64,000 bases of DNA from Verrucomicrobiota bacterium JB022 (GCA_030673845.1 JAUTCQ010000013.1:40001-104000), one strand, 5' to 3'. Positions 43,547 through 51,752 are shown, numbered from the stretch's first letter. The notes: a model not told the origin generated them from the sequence alone. Made by a program: numbers and translations.

Positions 43547-43812
43547 CTGGCACCCAAAGGGTGCAGTCCTAGGGGCAACGTATCCCGGAAGTCTTCGCTC
43601 CGCTCGACATCCGGCTAGATCGCTTACACCCTGACGGGTGCCATCCAGCAGCGTTCACAGAGGCAAAAAACACCGTTTGCAGCAGGTCGACGAGCTACCT
43701 TTCTCCCTCGGACCCCAAGCATCCGCAGGATGCCAGCCGCTAGCCGTGATGTCGCCGCAGGCGACTTCCGGATCCGCAGCATGAAGCCTATGCACCCCGC
43801 ATGGGGTGCCAG
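43547..43812. repeat. hairpin-array element A, bounded by inverted hairpin ends
   Basis: Fills the 304-bp gap between two genes. Short hairpins with 3-4 base loops: GCACCC/GGGTGC (43550-43564), CACCC/GGGTG (43627-43640), GCATCC/GGATGC (43719-43733), GTCGCC/GGCGAC (43751-43765) and GCACCCC/GGGGTGC (43792-43809). The outer two are inverted copies of each other (CTGGCACCC at the left, GGGTGCCAG at the right). The module GCATCC-loop-GGATGCCAGC-x-TAGCCG is shared with element B at 60459-60685. Confidence 0.8.
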
Positions 43813-43827
43813 AGCGGCCGCGGCCTC

Positions 43828-44538
43828 CTAGCGGGCCAGGAGGAACTTCAGCTTTTCGGCGGGGCCGTCGATCTCGACGCCGTTGAACTGGGGCCAGAAA
43901 CCTGCGACTTCCTGCCCTTCGGGGGAGGCGACGAACGGCTTGAGCACGCCTTTGAAAATCGACTGCTGCAAGGGGCCCGTCAGGGCGAGCGGCGCGGCGT
44001 TAAGCTGGCTTTGCTCGACGCCGAAGTAGATGTCGTCGCTATTGCCGTCGCGATAAAAACGACCGCGGGCGACGTAATAGTAGGTGCGCTCGGGCGCAAG
44101 GCCCGGGAACTCCAGCGGCACCGCGATCTGGAGCTGCCCGTTTTCCAGCACGCTGAAATTGGGCTGCGACGCCTGGAAGGAAAGATCGAGCACGCCCAAC
44201 ACCTTGCCTTCTCCCTCTGCCGTCGAGACGGCGCGGAGATAGCGGTCGCTCCAGCGGTTGAGGTCGCCCGGCGTGAGGTCCATCGCCGCCGCCTCGGAAC
44301 GCGCGAGGATCGACCGCTTCTCGGTCCAGTTTTCGCCCCCCGCATCGCTGCCGCGCACGTAATAGGCCGTGCCCGGCTCGATCTCCTCCAGCTCGCCCCG
44401 GTCTTTGGCCACCACCACGGGCTCTTGCGCGAGGCGGTAAAAGCCGAAGCCGCTGCCGATCAGCAGGAGCAGAAGCGCGCCGGTGACGACCCGCCAAACG
44501 GGTGGGTTGGTAAGTTCGGGTTCTTTGCGACGCGGCAT
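43828..44538 (-). CDS. membrane-anchored hypothetical protein
   Basis: 236-residue protein with a basic cytoplasmic N-terminus, one membrane helix (about 16-36) and a periplasmic domain of about 195 residues with beta-rich features (GTAYYVRGSDAGG, RTYYYVARGRFYRDGN). No known domain is recognisable. It lies 21 bp after the FmdB-like gene in a minus-strand run of three genes, which suggests co-transcription. Confidence 0.7.
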   Translation of the reverse strand: MPRRKEPELTNPPVWRVVTGALLLLLIGSGFGFYRLAQEPVVVAKDRGELEEIEPGTAYYVRGSDAGGENWTEKRSILARSEAAAMDLTPGDLNRWSDRYLRAVSTAEGEGKVLGVLDLSFQASQPNFSVLENGQLQIAVPLEFPGLAPERTYYYVARGRFYRDGNSDDIYFGVEQSQLNAAPLALTGPLQQSIFKGVLKPFVASPEGQEVAGFWPQFNGVEIDGPAEKLKFLLAR

Positions 44539-44559
44539 GGCAGGGAGGGGGCGAAACGG

Positions 44560-44832
44560 TTAATCGGCGCTCTTGGGCGCGTTATCGGCCTTTTTGGCGC
44601 TGGAGCCGCTGTCGCTCGACTTGCTCTCGGTGCCGGAGCTCCCCTTCTTGGCCTTGAAGTCGGTCTCGTAGAAACCGCCGCCCTTGAAGATGATTCCAGC
44701 CCCGGTGCCGATCTTGCGCTTCACCGGCTCGGCGCGGCCACAGTTGCAAGTGGTGTGAGCGTCTTCCGACATCCGTTGGAAGACTTCGTATTCACGGTCA
44801 CATGTTTGGCAGACGTATTCGTAGGTAGGCAT
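44560..44832 (-). CDS. FmdB-family zinc-ribbon protein
   Basis: 90-residue regulator-like protein. MPTYEYVCQTCDREYEVFQ and TCNCGRAEPVKRKIG carry the CxxC...CxC zinc ribbon of FmdB proteins, and GGGFYETDF is the family's middle motif. The C-terminal third is a Ser/Lys-rich, probably disordered tail. Function of this family is mostly unknown. The annotated ATG 44832 starts exactly at the conserved MPTYEY. Confidence 0.88.
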   Translation of the reverse strand: MPTYEYVCQTCDREYEVFQRMSEDAHTTCNCGRAEPVKRKIGTGAGIIFKGGGFYETDFKAKKGSSGTESKSSDSGSSAKKADNAPKSAD

Positions 44833-44843
44833 GTCGAGAACGG

Positions 44844-45452
44844 TTATTCCCAAACCTGCGAAAATACGTGGAAGTAGTACGAGATCAAGATGCTAAAGCC
44901 AAGGAAAATGAGAAAGCCCAACAGGGGCCAGCCCAGCGCCGCCAAGCCCCAGAAGGCCAGCGTCGGCGCGATCAGCTTTGGCACGCTGCGCTGCACGAGG
45001 CCCAGAATCACGTGGGTCTGCAGCAGCACGCGCCAGTCGTCGCCCGTGCGCACAAAGGCATAGGCGGCAGCGAGGAAGAGCACCGGCGAAATAGCCAGCG
45101 CCGCCATGGCCGGCACCCAGGCGATCGTCCACGCCAGCAAGTCGAGCATCAACAGGTGGAACAAACCGGCCAGCAGCAGCGACAGCAGGCCGCCGACCAG
45201 CACCGGCAACACGCCGAACGCCAGCTTGATCCCCAGCATCCGCACCGAATCGACCAGCAGCTCTTCCCAGCCCTGCCACGCGGGCAGCATGGGGCCTCGC
45301 CCGACTGCCTGGCGCCGCAGGTAGCGCAGCCAATAGCCGAGCACGAGCAGGTTGAGCAAAGGTAGAGACAAAAGCAGGCCGCCCAGCAACCACTTGCCCC
45401 TTAACTCGCGATCCCTCAGGATGCTTTGACTGAGACTTTCCAACTGCGCCAT
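44844..45452 (-). CDS. DUF4013-like multi-pass membrane protein
   Basis: 202-residue protein with about five hydrophobic helices. The N-terminal layout (LRGKWLLGGLLLSLPLLNLL, YWLRYLRRQAVG, LPAWQGWEELLVDSVRMLG) matches DUF4013 proteins. Function unknown. It is 11 bp upstream of the FmdB gene and divergent from the polyprenyl synthase, sharing a 20-bp gap. Confidence 0.78.
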   Translation of the reverse strand: MAQLESLSQSILRDRELRGKWLLGGLLLSLPLLNLLVLGYWLRYLRRQAVGRGPMLPAWQGWEELLVDSVRMLGIKLAFGVLPVLVGGLLSLLLAGLFHLLMLDLLAWTIAWVPAMAALAISPVLFLAAAYAFVRTGDDWRVLLQTHVILGLVQRSVPKLIAPTLAFWGLAALGWPLLGFLIFLGFSILISYYFHVFSQVWE

Positions 45453-45472
45453 TGCAAGTAACCTACTACGTC

Positions 45473-46369
45473 ATGAGTCTTTCCGCCACAATGGAATTCG
45501 CCCAGCGACACGAGGCTTATCGCCAACAAGTGGAAGCCGCCCTCGATGCGTGGCTGCCCGCCGCCTCCACCCAACCCGCCCGCCTGCACGAGGCCATGCG
45601 CTATTCGGTGGATGCCGGAGGCAAACGCCTGCGCCCGGTGCTGGTGCTCGCCTGCGCGGAGCTCTACCCCCAGCGCGTCGACCCCAAGGCCGCCGCCGTC
45701 GCGATCGAGCTGCTCCACACCTACACCCTCATCCACGACGACTTGCCGTGCATGGACGACAGCGACCTGCGTCGCGGCCGCCCCTCCGCCCACGTGCAGT
45801 TCGATGAAGCCACGGCAGTGCTTGCCGGCGACGCCCTCCTGACCGAGGCCTTTTCGATCCTCGCCCGCGCCTATGCGGACGCGCCGGAAGTGGGCCTGCG
45901 CCTCGTACGCCTGCTGGGCGAAGCAGGAGACAGCCGCCGCCTGATCGGCGGTCAAGTGCTCGACACCCTCGCCGAACAGCAAGAGATCGGCCCCGATGAG
46001 CTGGACTACATCCACCTCAACAAGACCGCCGCCCTGCTCCGCGCCGCCCTGCGCATGGGCCTCGCCTGCACCGACGCTCCCGTAGTGGCCGACACCCACG
46101 CCGACGCCATCGGGCGCAACCTCGGCCTCGTCTTCCAGATCGTCGACGACATCCTCGACGCCACCAGCAACCCCGAAACGCTGGGCAAGACGACTGGAGC
46201 CGACGTGGAAAACGAGAAGAACACCTACGTACGCCTCCACGGCCTCGAAGCCAGCCGCACCCGCGCGGCCGACCTCACCCGCGAAGCCCTCGAACACTGC
46301 ACCGCCTGGGAAGCCGACACCAGCTTCCTCGAAGAACTCATCCGCCAACTGGAGCACCGGCTGACGTAG
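45473..46369 (+). CDS. ispA: polyprenyl diphosphate synthase (farnesyl/geranylgeranyl type)
   Basis: 298-residue trans-prenyl transferase. The first aspartate-rich motif is DDLPCMDDSD with the two-residue insert of bacterial FPP synthases, the second is QIVDDILDATS, and GGKRLRPVL binds IPP. It condenses IPP with allylic diphosphates to make C15/C20 chains for quinones, undecaprenyl phosphate and carotenoids. Chain length cannot be fixed from sequence. ATG 45473 is chosen because the frame's earlier TTG would overlap the divergent gene. Confidence 0.9.
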   Translation: MSLSATMEFAQRHEAYRQQVEAALDAWLPAASTQPARLHEAMRYSVDAGGKRLRPVLVLACAELYPQRVDPKAAAVAIELLHTYTLIHDDLPCMDDSDLRRGRPSAHVQFDEATAVLAGDALLTEAFSILARAYADAPEVGLRLVRLLGEAGDSRRLIGGQVLDTLAEQQEIGPDELDYIHLNKTAALLRAALRMGLACTDAPVVADTHADAIGRNLGLVFQIVDDILDATSNPETLGKTTGADVENEKNTYVRLHGLEASRTRAADLTREALEHCTAWEADTSFLEELIRQLEHRLT

Positions 46370-46386
46370 AGAGGAGGGACGATAGG

Positions 46387-46472
46387 GATTCTCCCGCAAA
46401 GACGCAGAGGTACGCAGAGAGAGACCGAAAAATTGATCTTTGTGCCTTGGTGTCCTTTGTGAGAGAATCTTC
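46387..46472. repeat. imperfect inverted repeat, copy 3 of the CACAAAG/CTTTGTG family
   Basis: GATTCTCCCGCAAAGACGC at 46387 onward is mirrored by CTTTGTGCCTTGG (46438) through TCCTTTGTGAGAGAATCTTC (to 46472). Arms match imperfectly over about 33 bases. The GAGAATCTT end is shared with copy 2. It lies between convergent ispA and the heme ABC ATPase gene. Confidence 0.75.
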
Positions 46473-46485
46473 TTACAAATCCCAC

Positions 46486-47259
46486 CTACGCCCGCGGGGC
46501 GATCCAGGTCTCGCCGGATTCGCCGCGAAGGGCTTGCAGACGCAGGCCGAAGACGCGCTCGAGGTTGTCGGCGGTCAATGCTTCGGCCACGGGTGAAGGC
46601 GGCACCGCAACTTCCCCGCGTTGCAGGATCACCGCCCGGTGGGCGAAGCGCAGCGCGAGGTTCCAGTCGTGCAGGATTGCGGCGACGGCGGCGCCTTCTT
46701 CCGCCCAGCGTCGGGCCAGCGTCAAGATGTCGTGCTGGTGGTGCGGATCGAGGTTGTTGGTCGGCTCGTCGAGCAGCAATACCCGCAAGCCGGTCGCGCT
46801 TTCCGTCGGCCACACTTGCGCAAGAGCCCGCGCCAGGTGCACCCGTTGGCGCTCGCCCCCGCTCAAGGTGAGGTAGGAACGCTTGGCGAGTCCCGTCAGC
46901 CCCACCAGTTGCAACGCCTCGTCGATGCTCTCGCGCTCGGCCTGCCCATGCGGCAAGCGGCCCAGCGCCACCACCTCGCGCACGTTGAAGGGGAAATGCA
47001 GCTCCACCGCCTGGGCGAGCACGGCACGTTGACGCGCCAAGGCATCCGCGCCCCAGTCCGGGAGCGGCTTGCCCTCGAAGAGCACCCGCCCCTCCGCCGC
47101 CGGCAACGAGCCGGATAGCGCGTTGAGCAACGTGCTCTTGCCCGCACCGTTGGGCCCCATGATCGCCAGCAGCTCGCCCCGGCGCACCTCCAGCGACACG
47201 TGGCGGATGAGGAAACACCCGCCCGCTCTCACGCCCACGTCTTCCGCGCGCAAACTCAT
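46486..47259 (-). CDS. hmuV: heme/siderophore ABC ATPase (HmuV-like)
   Basis: 257-residue ATPase: Walker A GPNGAGKST, signature LSGGERQRVHLARAL, Walker B VLLLDEPTNNLD, H-loop ILHDWN. The HFPFNVREVVALGR stretch is characteristic of the hemin-import ATPase HmuV. It pairs with the FecCD-type permease, whose stop overlaps its start (ATGA). Import of heme or an iron chelate is expected. Confidence 0.87.
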   Translation of the reverse strand: MSLRAEDVGVRAGGCFLIRHVSLEVRRGELLAIMGPNGAGKSTLLNALSGSLPAAEGRVLFEGKPLPDWGADALARQRAVLAQAVELHFPFNVREVVALGRLPHGQAERESIDEALQLVGLTGLAKRSYLTLSGGERQRVHLARALAQVWPTESATGLRVLLLDEPTNNLDPHHQHDILTLARRWAEEGAAVAAILHDWNLALRFAHRAVILQRGEVAVPPSPVAEALTADNLERVFGLRLQALRGESGETWIAPRA

Positions 47260-48311
47260 GCCTGGCCCTCCCGCCAACGCTGGTCGCGCCAAACCAGCCA
47301 GAGGAAAAAGGGCGCGCCCACCAAGGCCGTGAGCAGGCCGATCGGCAAGACGCGAGGGGGATCGACCATGCGTGCGACCACATCGGCCAGCACGAGCACG
47401 CCCGCGCCCCCCACCGCCGACCACGGCAGCAGCTGGCGGTGATCGGGCCCCATCAACAACCGCACCATGTGGGGCACTACGAGGCCGATAAACGCGATCA
47501 TGCCCGAGGCTGCGACCGCACCGGCCACCATCCACGCGCAGCCAAAAATCACAAAGCGCCGTACCCGCTCCACCGAAACACCAAGGTGATAGGCCGCCGC
47601 CTCGCCCAACAACAACGCGTTGAGCGAGCGGGCCAGGCGCGGCATCAGCACCAGCCCCGGCACCACGATCAGCGTCAGCACGAGGCAGCGGTCCCACGTG
47701 GAGGCTTCGAGGCTGCCGAGGGTCCAGAAATTGTAGCGGCGGAGCTGGGCATCGCTCGCGAGGTAGAGCATCAGGCCCACCAGCGCGGCGGCGAGGGCAT
47801 TCAGCGCGAGCCCCACCAGCAGGATGGTCAGGATGCGGCTCTCCACGCTGCCCCGCGCCAGTCGATAGATCAGCCAAGTGACCGCCAGCCCGCCGATCAG
47901 GGCCGCGAGCGGCAGCAGCCAGGCCTCCAGCCACGCCGGCCAAAGCAGGTTGGAGCCGATCACAATGGCCACCACCGCACCGACGGCCGAGCCGCTGGAG
48001 ACGCCAATCAGCGCCGGATCGGCCAAGGGGTTGCGAAAGAGCCCCTGCAGCGAGGCCCCCGACACCGCCAACGCCGCACCGACGAGGGCACCCAGCAGCA
48101 CGCGCGGCACTCGCAGGCTCCACACAATGGCGTGGGTCGGCCCTTCGGCCTGCCCCAACAAAGCCCGCACGATCTCGCCCAGCGAAAGGTGAGTCGGCCC
48201 CAGTAGCAGCCCGAGCACGGTCGCGAGCAGCAATAAGCCCCCAAGGATCACTCGGGCGGTCACCTGCTTTTGTCGGCTCGTATCCACCCGCCGACGCTGG
48301 CTTCCCGGCAA
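47256..48311 (-). CDS. hmuU: FecCD-family ABC permease (HmuU-like)
   Basis: About 351 residues with around ten membrane helices. Conserved FecCD motifs are RVPRVLLGALVGAALAVSGA, FRNPLADPALIGVSSG and GLVVPHMVRLLMGPDHR followed by a PIGLLTALVGAPFF end. It forms the inner-membrane channel with the HmuV-like ATPase. The frame opens at TTG 48311; GTG 48287 is an alternative start. No substrate-binding protein or TonB receptor lies next to it. Confidence 0.87.
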   Translation of the reverse strand: MPGSQRRRVDTSRQKQVTARVILGGLLLLATVLGLLLGPTHLSLGEIVRALLGQAEGPTHAIVWSLRVPRVLLGALVGAALAVSGASLQGLFRNPLADPALIGVSSGSAVGAVVAIVIGSNLLWPAWLEAWLLPLAALIGGLAVTWLIYRLARGSVESRILTILLVGLALNALAAALVGLMLYLASDAQLRRYNFWTLGSLEASTWDRCLVLTLIVVPGLVLMPRLARSLNALLLGEAAAYHLGVSVERVRRFVIFGCAWMVAGAVAASGMIAFIGLVVPHMVRLLMGPDHRQLLPWSAVGGAGVLVLADVVARMVDPPRVLPIGLLTALVGAPFFLWLVWRDQRWREGQA

Positions 48312-48466
48312 CGCATTGTCAAAAGCTTTGAAAGTGGGCAGGCGGCGAGGCTAATCAGTTGCCAACCGCCACAACAGCTTTGACTTCGACAGCGCTTTGC
48401 GGGATGACGATACTACTAGCCGGCAGAGGCCGGCACTCTGTTCTCCTCCGAACACTTCTTAATTCG

Positions 48467-49213
48467 ATGGCATCCTTTAATCTCACCCGCTTCGCAGCCG
48501 TCCTGCTTCTCTCGATCGCTGCTCACTCCACCCAGGCAGTCACAAACGTCGAGGCCGTGATTCCTCCCGAGTTTACCGACACCGAGGCTGATGCCACATT
48601 CGGGCTCTTCGCCAATACGGGGCGGACCTACCAGGCCCAGTACGCAGCTTCTCACCTGATCAACCTGCCCATCGGCACCGCGATCACCGGGCTCTCCATG
48701 CGTACCAACGGCGCGTTTACCTCGAACCTGCCGGGCAGCGACGTCACTTTTGGAGACTTTGAGATTACGTTTGCCCAAGCGGGCAATCCCCTTAACGCCT
48801 TCAGCAGCACGGTGGCGGACAATATGCTGAACCCCTCGGTCGTCCGCAGCGGCGCCTGGACGATTGAAGCTGGGAGTTTCCCCGGCGCCGACGACGGTCA
48901 AGCGAACGCCTGGGGCCCGCTGATTTCCTTCGACAGCCCCTACACCTATCAGGGCGGAGACCTCGTGATTCTCATCCGGCACACCGGGGGCAACACGAGT
49001 AGCGCCGCGCCCGACGCGGCCTCCTATAGCGTCGAAAATGGCTATTGGGCCCGCTGGGGTGCCACTGCAGATGCCACCACGATTACCAATACCGCCAACG
49101 TGATCGTCTTCAACCTGCACTATACTGCCGTGCCGGAGCCCAGCGAAATGGCCCTGATCGTCGCCCTCGGCGGCTTCGCTTGCGTGGCCTTCCGCCGCCT
49201 TCGCCGGCAGTAG
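48467..49213 (+). CDS. PEP-CTERM-sorted exported protein
   Basis: 248-residue protein with a signal peptide (about 1-24) and a C-terminal PEP-CTERM tail: VPEPSE, a hydrophobic helix and a final RRLRRQ. The middle part is beta-rich with no known domain. Such proteins are processed by an exosortase (EpsH/XrtA-type) and usually end up on the surface or in exopolysaccharide. No exosortase gene is in the window. ATG 48467 gives a clean signal peptide; the longer frame would not. Confidence 0.82.
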   Translation: MASFNLTRFAAVLLLSIAAHSTQAVTNVEAVIPPEFTDTEADATFGLFANTGRTYQAQYAASHLINLPIGTAITGLSMRTNGAFTSNLPGSDVTFGDFEITFAQAGNPLNAFSSTVADNMLNPSVVRSGAWTIEAGSFPGADDGQANAWGPLISFDSPYTYQGGDLVILIRHTGGNTSSAAPDAASYSVENGYWARWGATADATTITNTANVIVFNLHYTAVPEPSEMALIVALGGFACVAFRRLRRQ

Positions 49214-49241
49214 GCGCAATACCAGTCCAGTCCTTTGGAAC

Positions 49242-49273
49242 AGGCGCTTCCCCCCTCGGGCAGCGCCTTTCTT
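49242..49273 (+). terminator. terminator of the PEP-CTERM gene
   Basis: GGCGCT (49243-49248) pairs with AGCGCC (49262-49267), with inner base pairs in a 13-base loop, then TTTCTT. It lies 30 bases after the stop. Confidence 0.6.
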
Positions 49274-49279
49274 ATGCCC

Positions 49280-49744
49280 TCACTCCTCCTTCGGCTCGGC
49301 GTTCATCGCGGCGGCGTGCAGGCCGGCTTTGCGGAGGAGGCGGGCCATCTGGAGGCGTTCCTTGGCGTCGAGCACGGAGAAGGCCTCGTCGAGCTTGGCG
49401 GCGTGGGCCTCGTAGGCACGGGCGATGACGCGGCGGCCCTCGTCGGTGAGGTTGACGTAGACCACTCGGCGGTCGTCGGGGCTGGAAACGCGGGTGACGA
49501 GACCCGCGCGCTCCAGGCGGTGCACGGCAGTGGTGATCGAGCCGCTGGTGAGGAACACCTTGCGCCCAATCGTATTCACCGGCTGCGGACCCTTGTGGTA
49601 GACGATCTCCAGCACGGCGAAGTCCGACATGTTGCGAAAGCCCAGCTGCTGGATGCTGGCACGGTCCACCGCTTCGACGGATTTGAACGCGCGCCAGAGC
49701 AGGATGTAAAGACGGGCACCATCAGGAGTCGATTCGCTGGCCAT
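49280..49744 (-). CDS. MarR-family regulator (MhqR-like)
   Basis: 154-residue winged-helix regulator. The recognition region reads GRKVFLTSGSITTAVHRLERAG (a few residues longer than a motif needs; the core is SGSITTAVHRLE), followed by the wing DDRRVVYVNLTDEGRR. It follows the hydrolase gene by 8 bp and so is the last gene of the glyoxalase-hydrolase-regulator operon. Gene order and families match the Bacillus MhqO, MhqD and MhqR quinone-stress set. It probably binds the palindrome at 51371-51392 and represses its own operon. Confidence 0.85.
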   Translation of the reverse strand: MASESTPDGARLYILLWRAFKSVEAVDRASIQQLGFRNMSDFAVLEIVYHKGPQPVNTIGRKVFLTSGSITTAVHRLERAGLVTRVSSPDDRRVVYVNLTDEGRRVIARAYEAHAAKLDEAFSVLDAKERLQMARLLRKAGLHAAAMNAEPKEE

Positions 49745-49752
49745 ACCTTACG

Positions 49753-50394
49753 CTATACATTGTAGAGGGTTTGCCAACCTTGCTCCTGCACCCAACGCAC
49801 GGTGCGATCAAAATCCTCGTGCAGCAGGTTGTGCCCCGCCGGAAGGAACTGATGATCGACGGCCGCCCCGCCCACTGCCAGCAGGCGAGCCAGCCCCTCG
49901 ACATCCTCGCGCGTAGCCATGCCGTCGTGCGTGCCCGAGAGCATGAGCACCGGTGCCTGCCCCACCCGCGTCTCCACGGGCTGGTAAGGCGTCATCGGTC
50001 GCCACAGCACGGCACCGCCCAGGTGCTTGCCGCCCGACAGCAGGTAGCTGGCAAGCAGATTGGCACCGTTGGAAAAGCCGAGGCCCACCAAGGGCACATC
50101 CTGCAGCCGGTAAGCTTCCACTGCGCGGGCGAGGAAGGCGTCGAGCCGGGACGTCTCCACCCGCAGGCTCTCCTGGTCGAAGACGCCCTCACGCAGGCGC
50201 TTGAAGAAGCGACGCATCGGGCCTTCGAGCACGGGACCCTGCAGCGCGAGGTGGCCCGCGCCCGGGTTGATGCGGTCGACCACCGGCACAAGGTCGTGGG
50301 CGTCGCCGCCGGTGCCGTGCAGGAGCACCCACACGGGCGCGCCCGCAACGGACGGGCGCTCGAAGAGGTGTTGATACTCGGTAGGCTGGCTCAT
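49753..50394 (-). CDS. alpha/beta hydrolase (MhqD-like carboxylesterase)
   Basis: 213-residue hydrolase of the phospholipase/carboxylesterase family. VWVLLHGTGGDAHDLVP forms the oxyanion loop, GLGFSNGANLL is the nucleophile elbow (Ser in GFSNG), SGTHDGM holds the Asp and LPAGHNLL the His. It overlaps the glyoxalase gene by ATGA. In the MhqD group it acts on quinone- or catechol-derived compounds, though the physiological substrate is not firmly known. Confidence 0.86.
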   Translation of the reverse strand: MSQPTEYQHLFERPSVAGAPVWVLLHGTGGDAHDLVPVVDRINPGAGHLALQGPVLEGPMRRFFKRLREGVFDQESLRVETSRLDAFLARAVEAYRLQDVPLVGLGFSNGANLLASYLLSGGKHLGGAVLWRPMTPYQPVETRVGQAPVLMLSGTHDGMATREDVEGLARLLAVGGAAVDHQFLPAGHNLLHEDFDRTVRWVQEQGWQTLYNV

Positions 50395-51335
50395 GACTTC
50401 AAAGCGGGGATGGGCGGCAAGACGCGGACGATCTCGCTGCGGTGGGCTTCGTATTGCGGCGGCAGCTTGAGGCTGCTGCCCAGGCTTTCGACCGGCTCGT
50501 CGAGCGTGAACCCGGGGCCGTCGGTCGACAACTCGAACAGGATACCGTTGGGCTCGCGGAAGTAGCCTGCCGTGAAGTAGCTGCGGTCGATCGGGCCGTT
50601 GAGCGGCAGACCGGCGCGGCGCACTTGCTCGCTGACTTGCTGGTGCGTTTCGATATCGGGCACGCGGAACGCCACGTGGTGGATGCTGCCGCGGCCGGGG
50701 CGGGCCGGAGCCGAGGTGCGGTCTTCCAGCAAGTCCACATACTGGCCATACGTGTGGCCCTTGGCAAAGAAGCGTTGGCGCGCCCCCTCGGTAGGCCCGG
50801 CCTCGAAGCCCAGCAGCGACGTGAGCACCGTAGCGGTGGCGCTGGGGCGCGGAACCCGCAGCGTGATGCTGTGGAAGCCGCGCAACTGCTCCGCCTCCGC
50901 GATGGAAGACTGCGGCCACGTGGCGACCGGCGAATCGGGCGACACCGCGCCGACCAGCTCGACCGTAAAGCCGTCGTTGTCCTGGCTGATGAGTACGGGC
51001 TGGCCAAAGCGGTCCTCACGCATCACCGGGCGACCGGCCTCACGCAGGCGGACTTCCCAAGCGTCCAGGGCGTCGGGCGACACGTGGTAGGCCACCGCGC
51101 TCGCCTCGTGGTTGCCGGGCTTGCGCTGGGCCAGATGCGGCCACGGGAAGTAAGTCAAAGCCGTCCCGGGCAGGGCCTTGTAGTCCCCATAATAGAGGTG
51201 GTAAGTGCCCGGGTCGTCGAAATTCACGGTCTGCTTCGTCAGCCGGAGTCCCCAGAAGTCGCGGTATTCACGCACGTTCGCTTCCGGGCCAGCCGTCATG
51301 GCCGTGATGTGATGGATTCCAGTTACTGCTGCCAT
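50391..51335 (-). CDS. ring-cleaving-dioxygenase-like glyoxalase protein (MhqO-like)
   Basis: 314-residue protein with paired glyoxalase/VOC domains. Metal ligands are His in GIHHITAM, His in GSIHHVAFR and Glu in PNGILFELST, typical of MhqO/LinE-type extradiol enzymes that protect against hydroquinones and quinones. The N-terminal half also contains TKQTVNFDDPGTYHLYYGD, a signature of this branch. First gene of its operon, behind a palindromic operator. Confidence 0.86.
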   Translation of the reverse strand: MAAVTGIHHITAMTAGPEANVREYRDFWGLRLTKQTVNFDDPGTYHLYYGDYKALPGTALTYFPWPHLAQRKPGNHEASAVAYHVSPDALDAWEVRLREAGRPVMREDRFGQPVLISQDNDGFTVELVGAVSPDSPVATWPQSSIAEAEQLRGFHSITLRVPRPSATATVLTSLLGFEAGPTEGARQRFFAKGHTYGQYVDLLEDRTSAPARPGRGSIHHVAFRVPDIETHQQVSEQVRRAGLPLNGPIDRSYFTAGYFREPNGILFELSTDGPGFTLDEPVESLGSSLKLPPQYEAHRSEIVRVLPPIPALKS

Positions 51336-51370
51336 AATCGTGATAGGTTTATGAGAGCAACATGGCAAAT

Positions 51371-51392
51371 AATGTCTTGATGTCAAGACATT
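51371..51392. promoter_or_regulatory. perfect 22-bp palindromic operator for the MhqR-like regulator
   Basis: AATGTCTTGA is followed after a 2-base spacer by its exact reverse complement. On the minus strand its centre contains TTGACA, a consensus -35 box, 36 bp or so before the ATG at 51335. A repressor bound here would cover the promoter. The only regulator in the operon is the MarR-family protein. Confidence 0.78.
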
Positions 51393-51500
51393 GAGCCTAT
51401 TTCTGTTTGCTCTAGACCAAACATGCTCTACATGAGTGAAGCGCGTTAAGCCCAGCCCGTGATTTAGGGCGGGTGAGTGGTACCGCCCGGATGCCATCCG

Positions 51501-51752
51501 ATGCTGGGCTTCAAGCCTGATCTTCAACTCCCCGAGTTTCACTACGAGCGATTCGAGGTAAGAGCCTACTCGGTGTCTTACTACGCTTACCGGGGGCGAC
51601 TCTTCACTGCCTATCGGTGGGATAAGCAGAAGAAACGCTGCTTCTACTACTTCAACGATCCGGAGAAGATGAAGGCCTACCTGGCCCCCGTCGGGCAGTC
51701 CGAGCGGGCACCTGAGACCTACGCCGTGCCGGAGGAGCTGCTGCAGGACTGA
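51501..51752 (+). CDS. small hypothetical protein
   Basis: 83-residue soluble protein rich in Tyr/Phe/Lys in its centre (VSYYAYRGRLFTAYRWDKQK, CFYYFNDPEKMKAYL). No family recognised. It could also start at GTG 51477. The frame is between the Mhq-like operon and a methyltransferase and has no overlapping better candidate; amino-acid make-up looks like a real protein, but the length makes it uncertain. Confidence 0.5.
   Translation: MLGFKPDLQLPEFHYERFEVRAYSVSYYAYRGRLFTAYRWDKQKKRCFYYFNDPEKMKAYLAPVGQSERAPETYAVPEELLQD

Noticed and set aside
43524-43827. Hairpin array as a CRISPR
   Set aside because: Units differ in sequence and spacing, with no constant repeat and no spacers of equal length; no cas genes.
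48312-48466. Fur box between the heme ABC genes and the PEP-CTERM gene
   Set aside because: Only a short AAAGCTTT-type palindrome is present; nothing close to the 19-bp Fur consensus.
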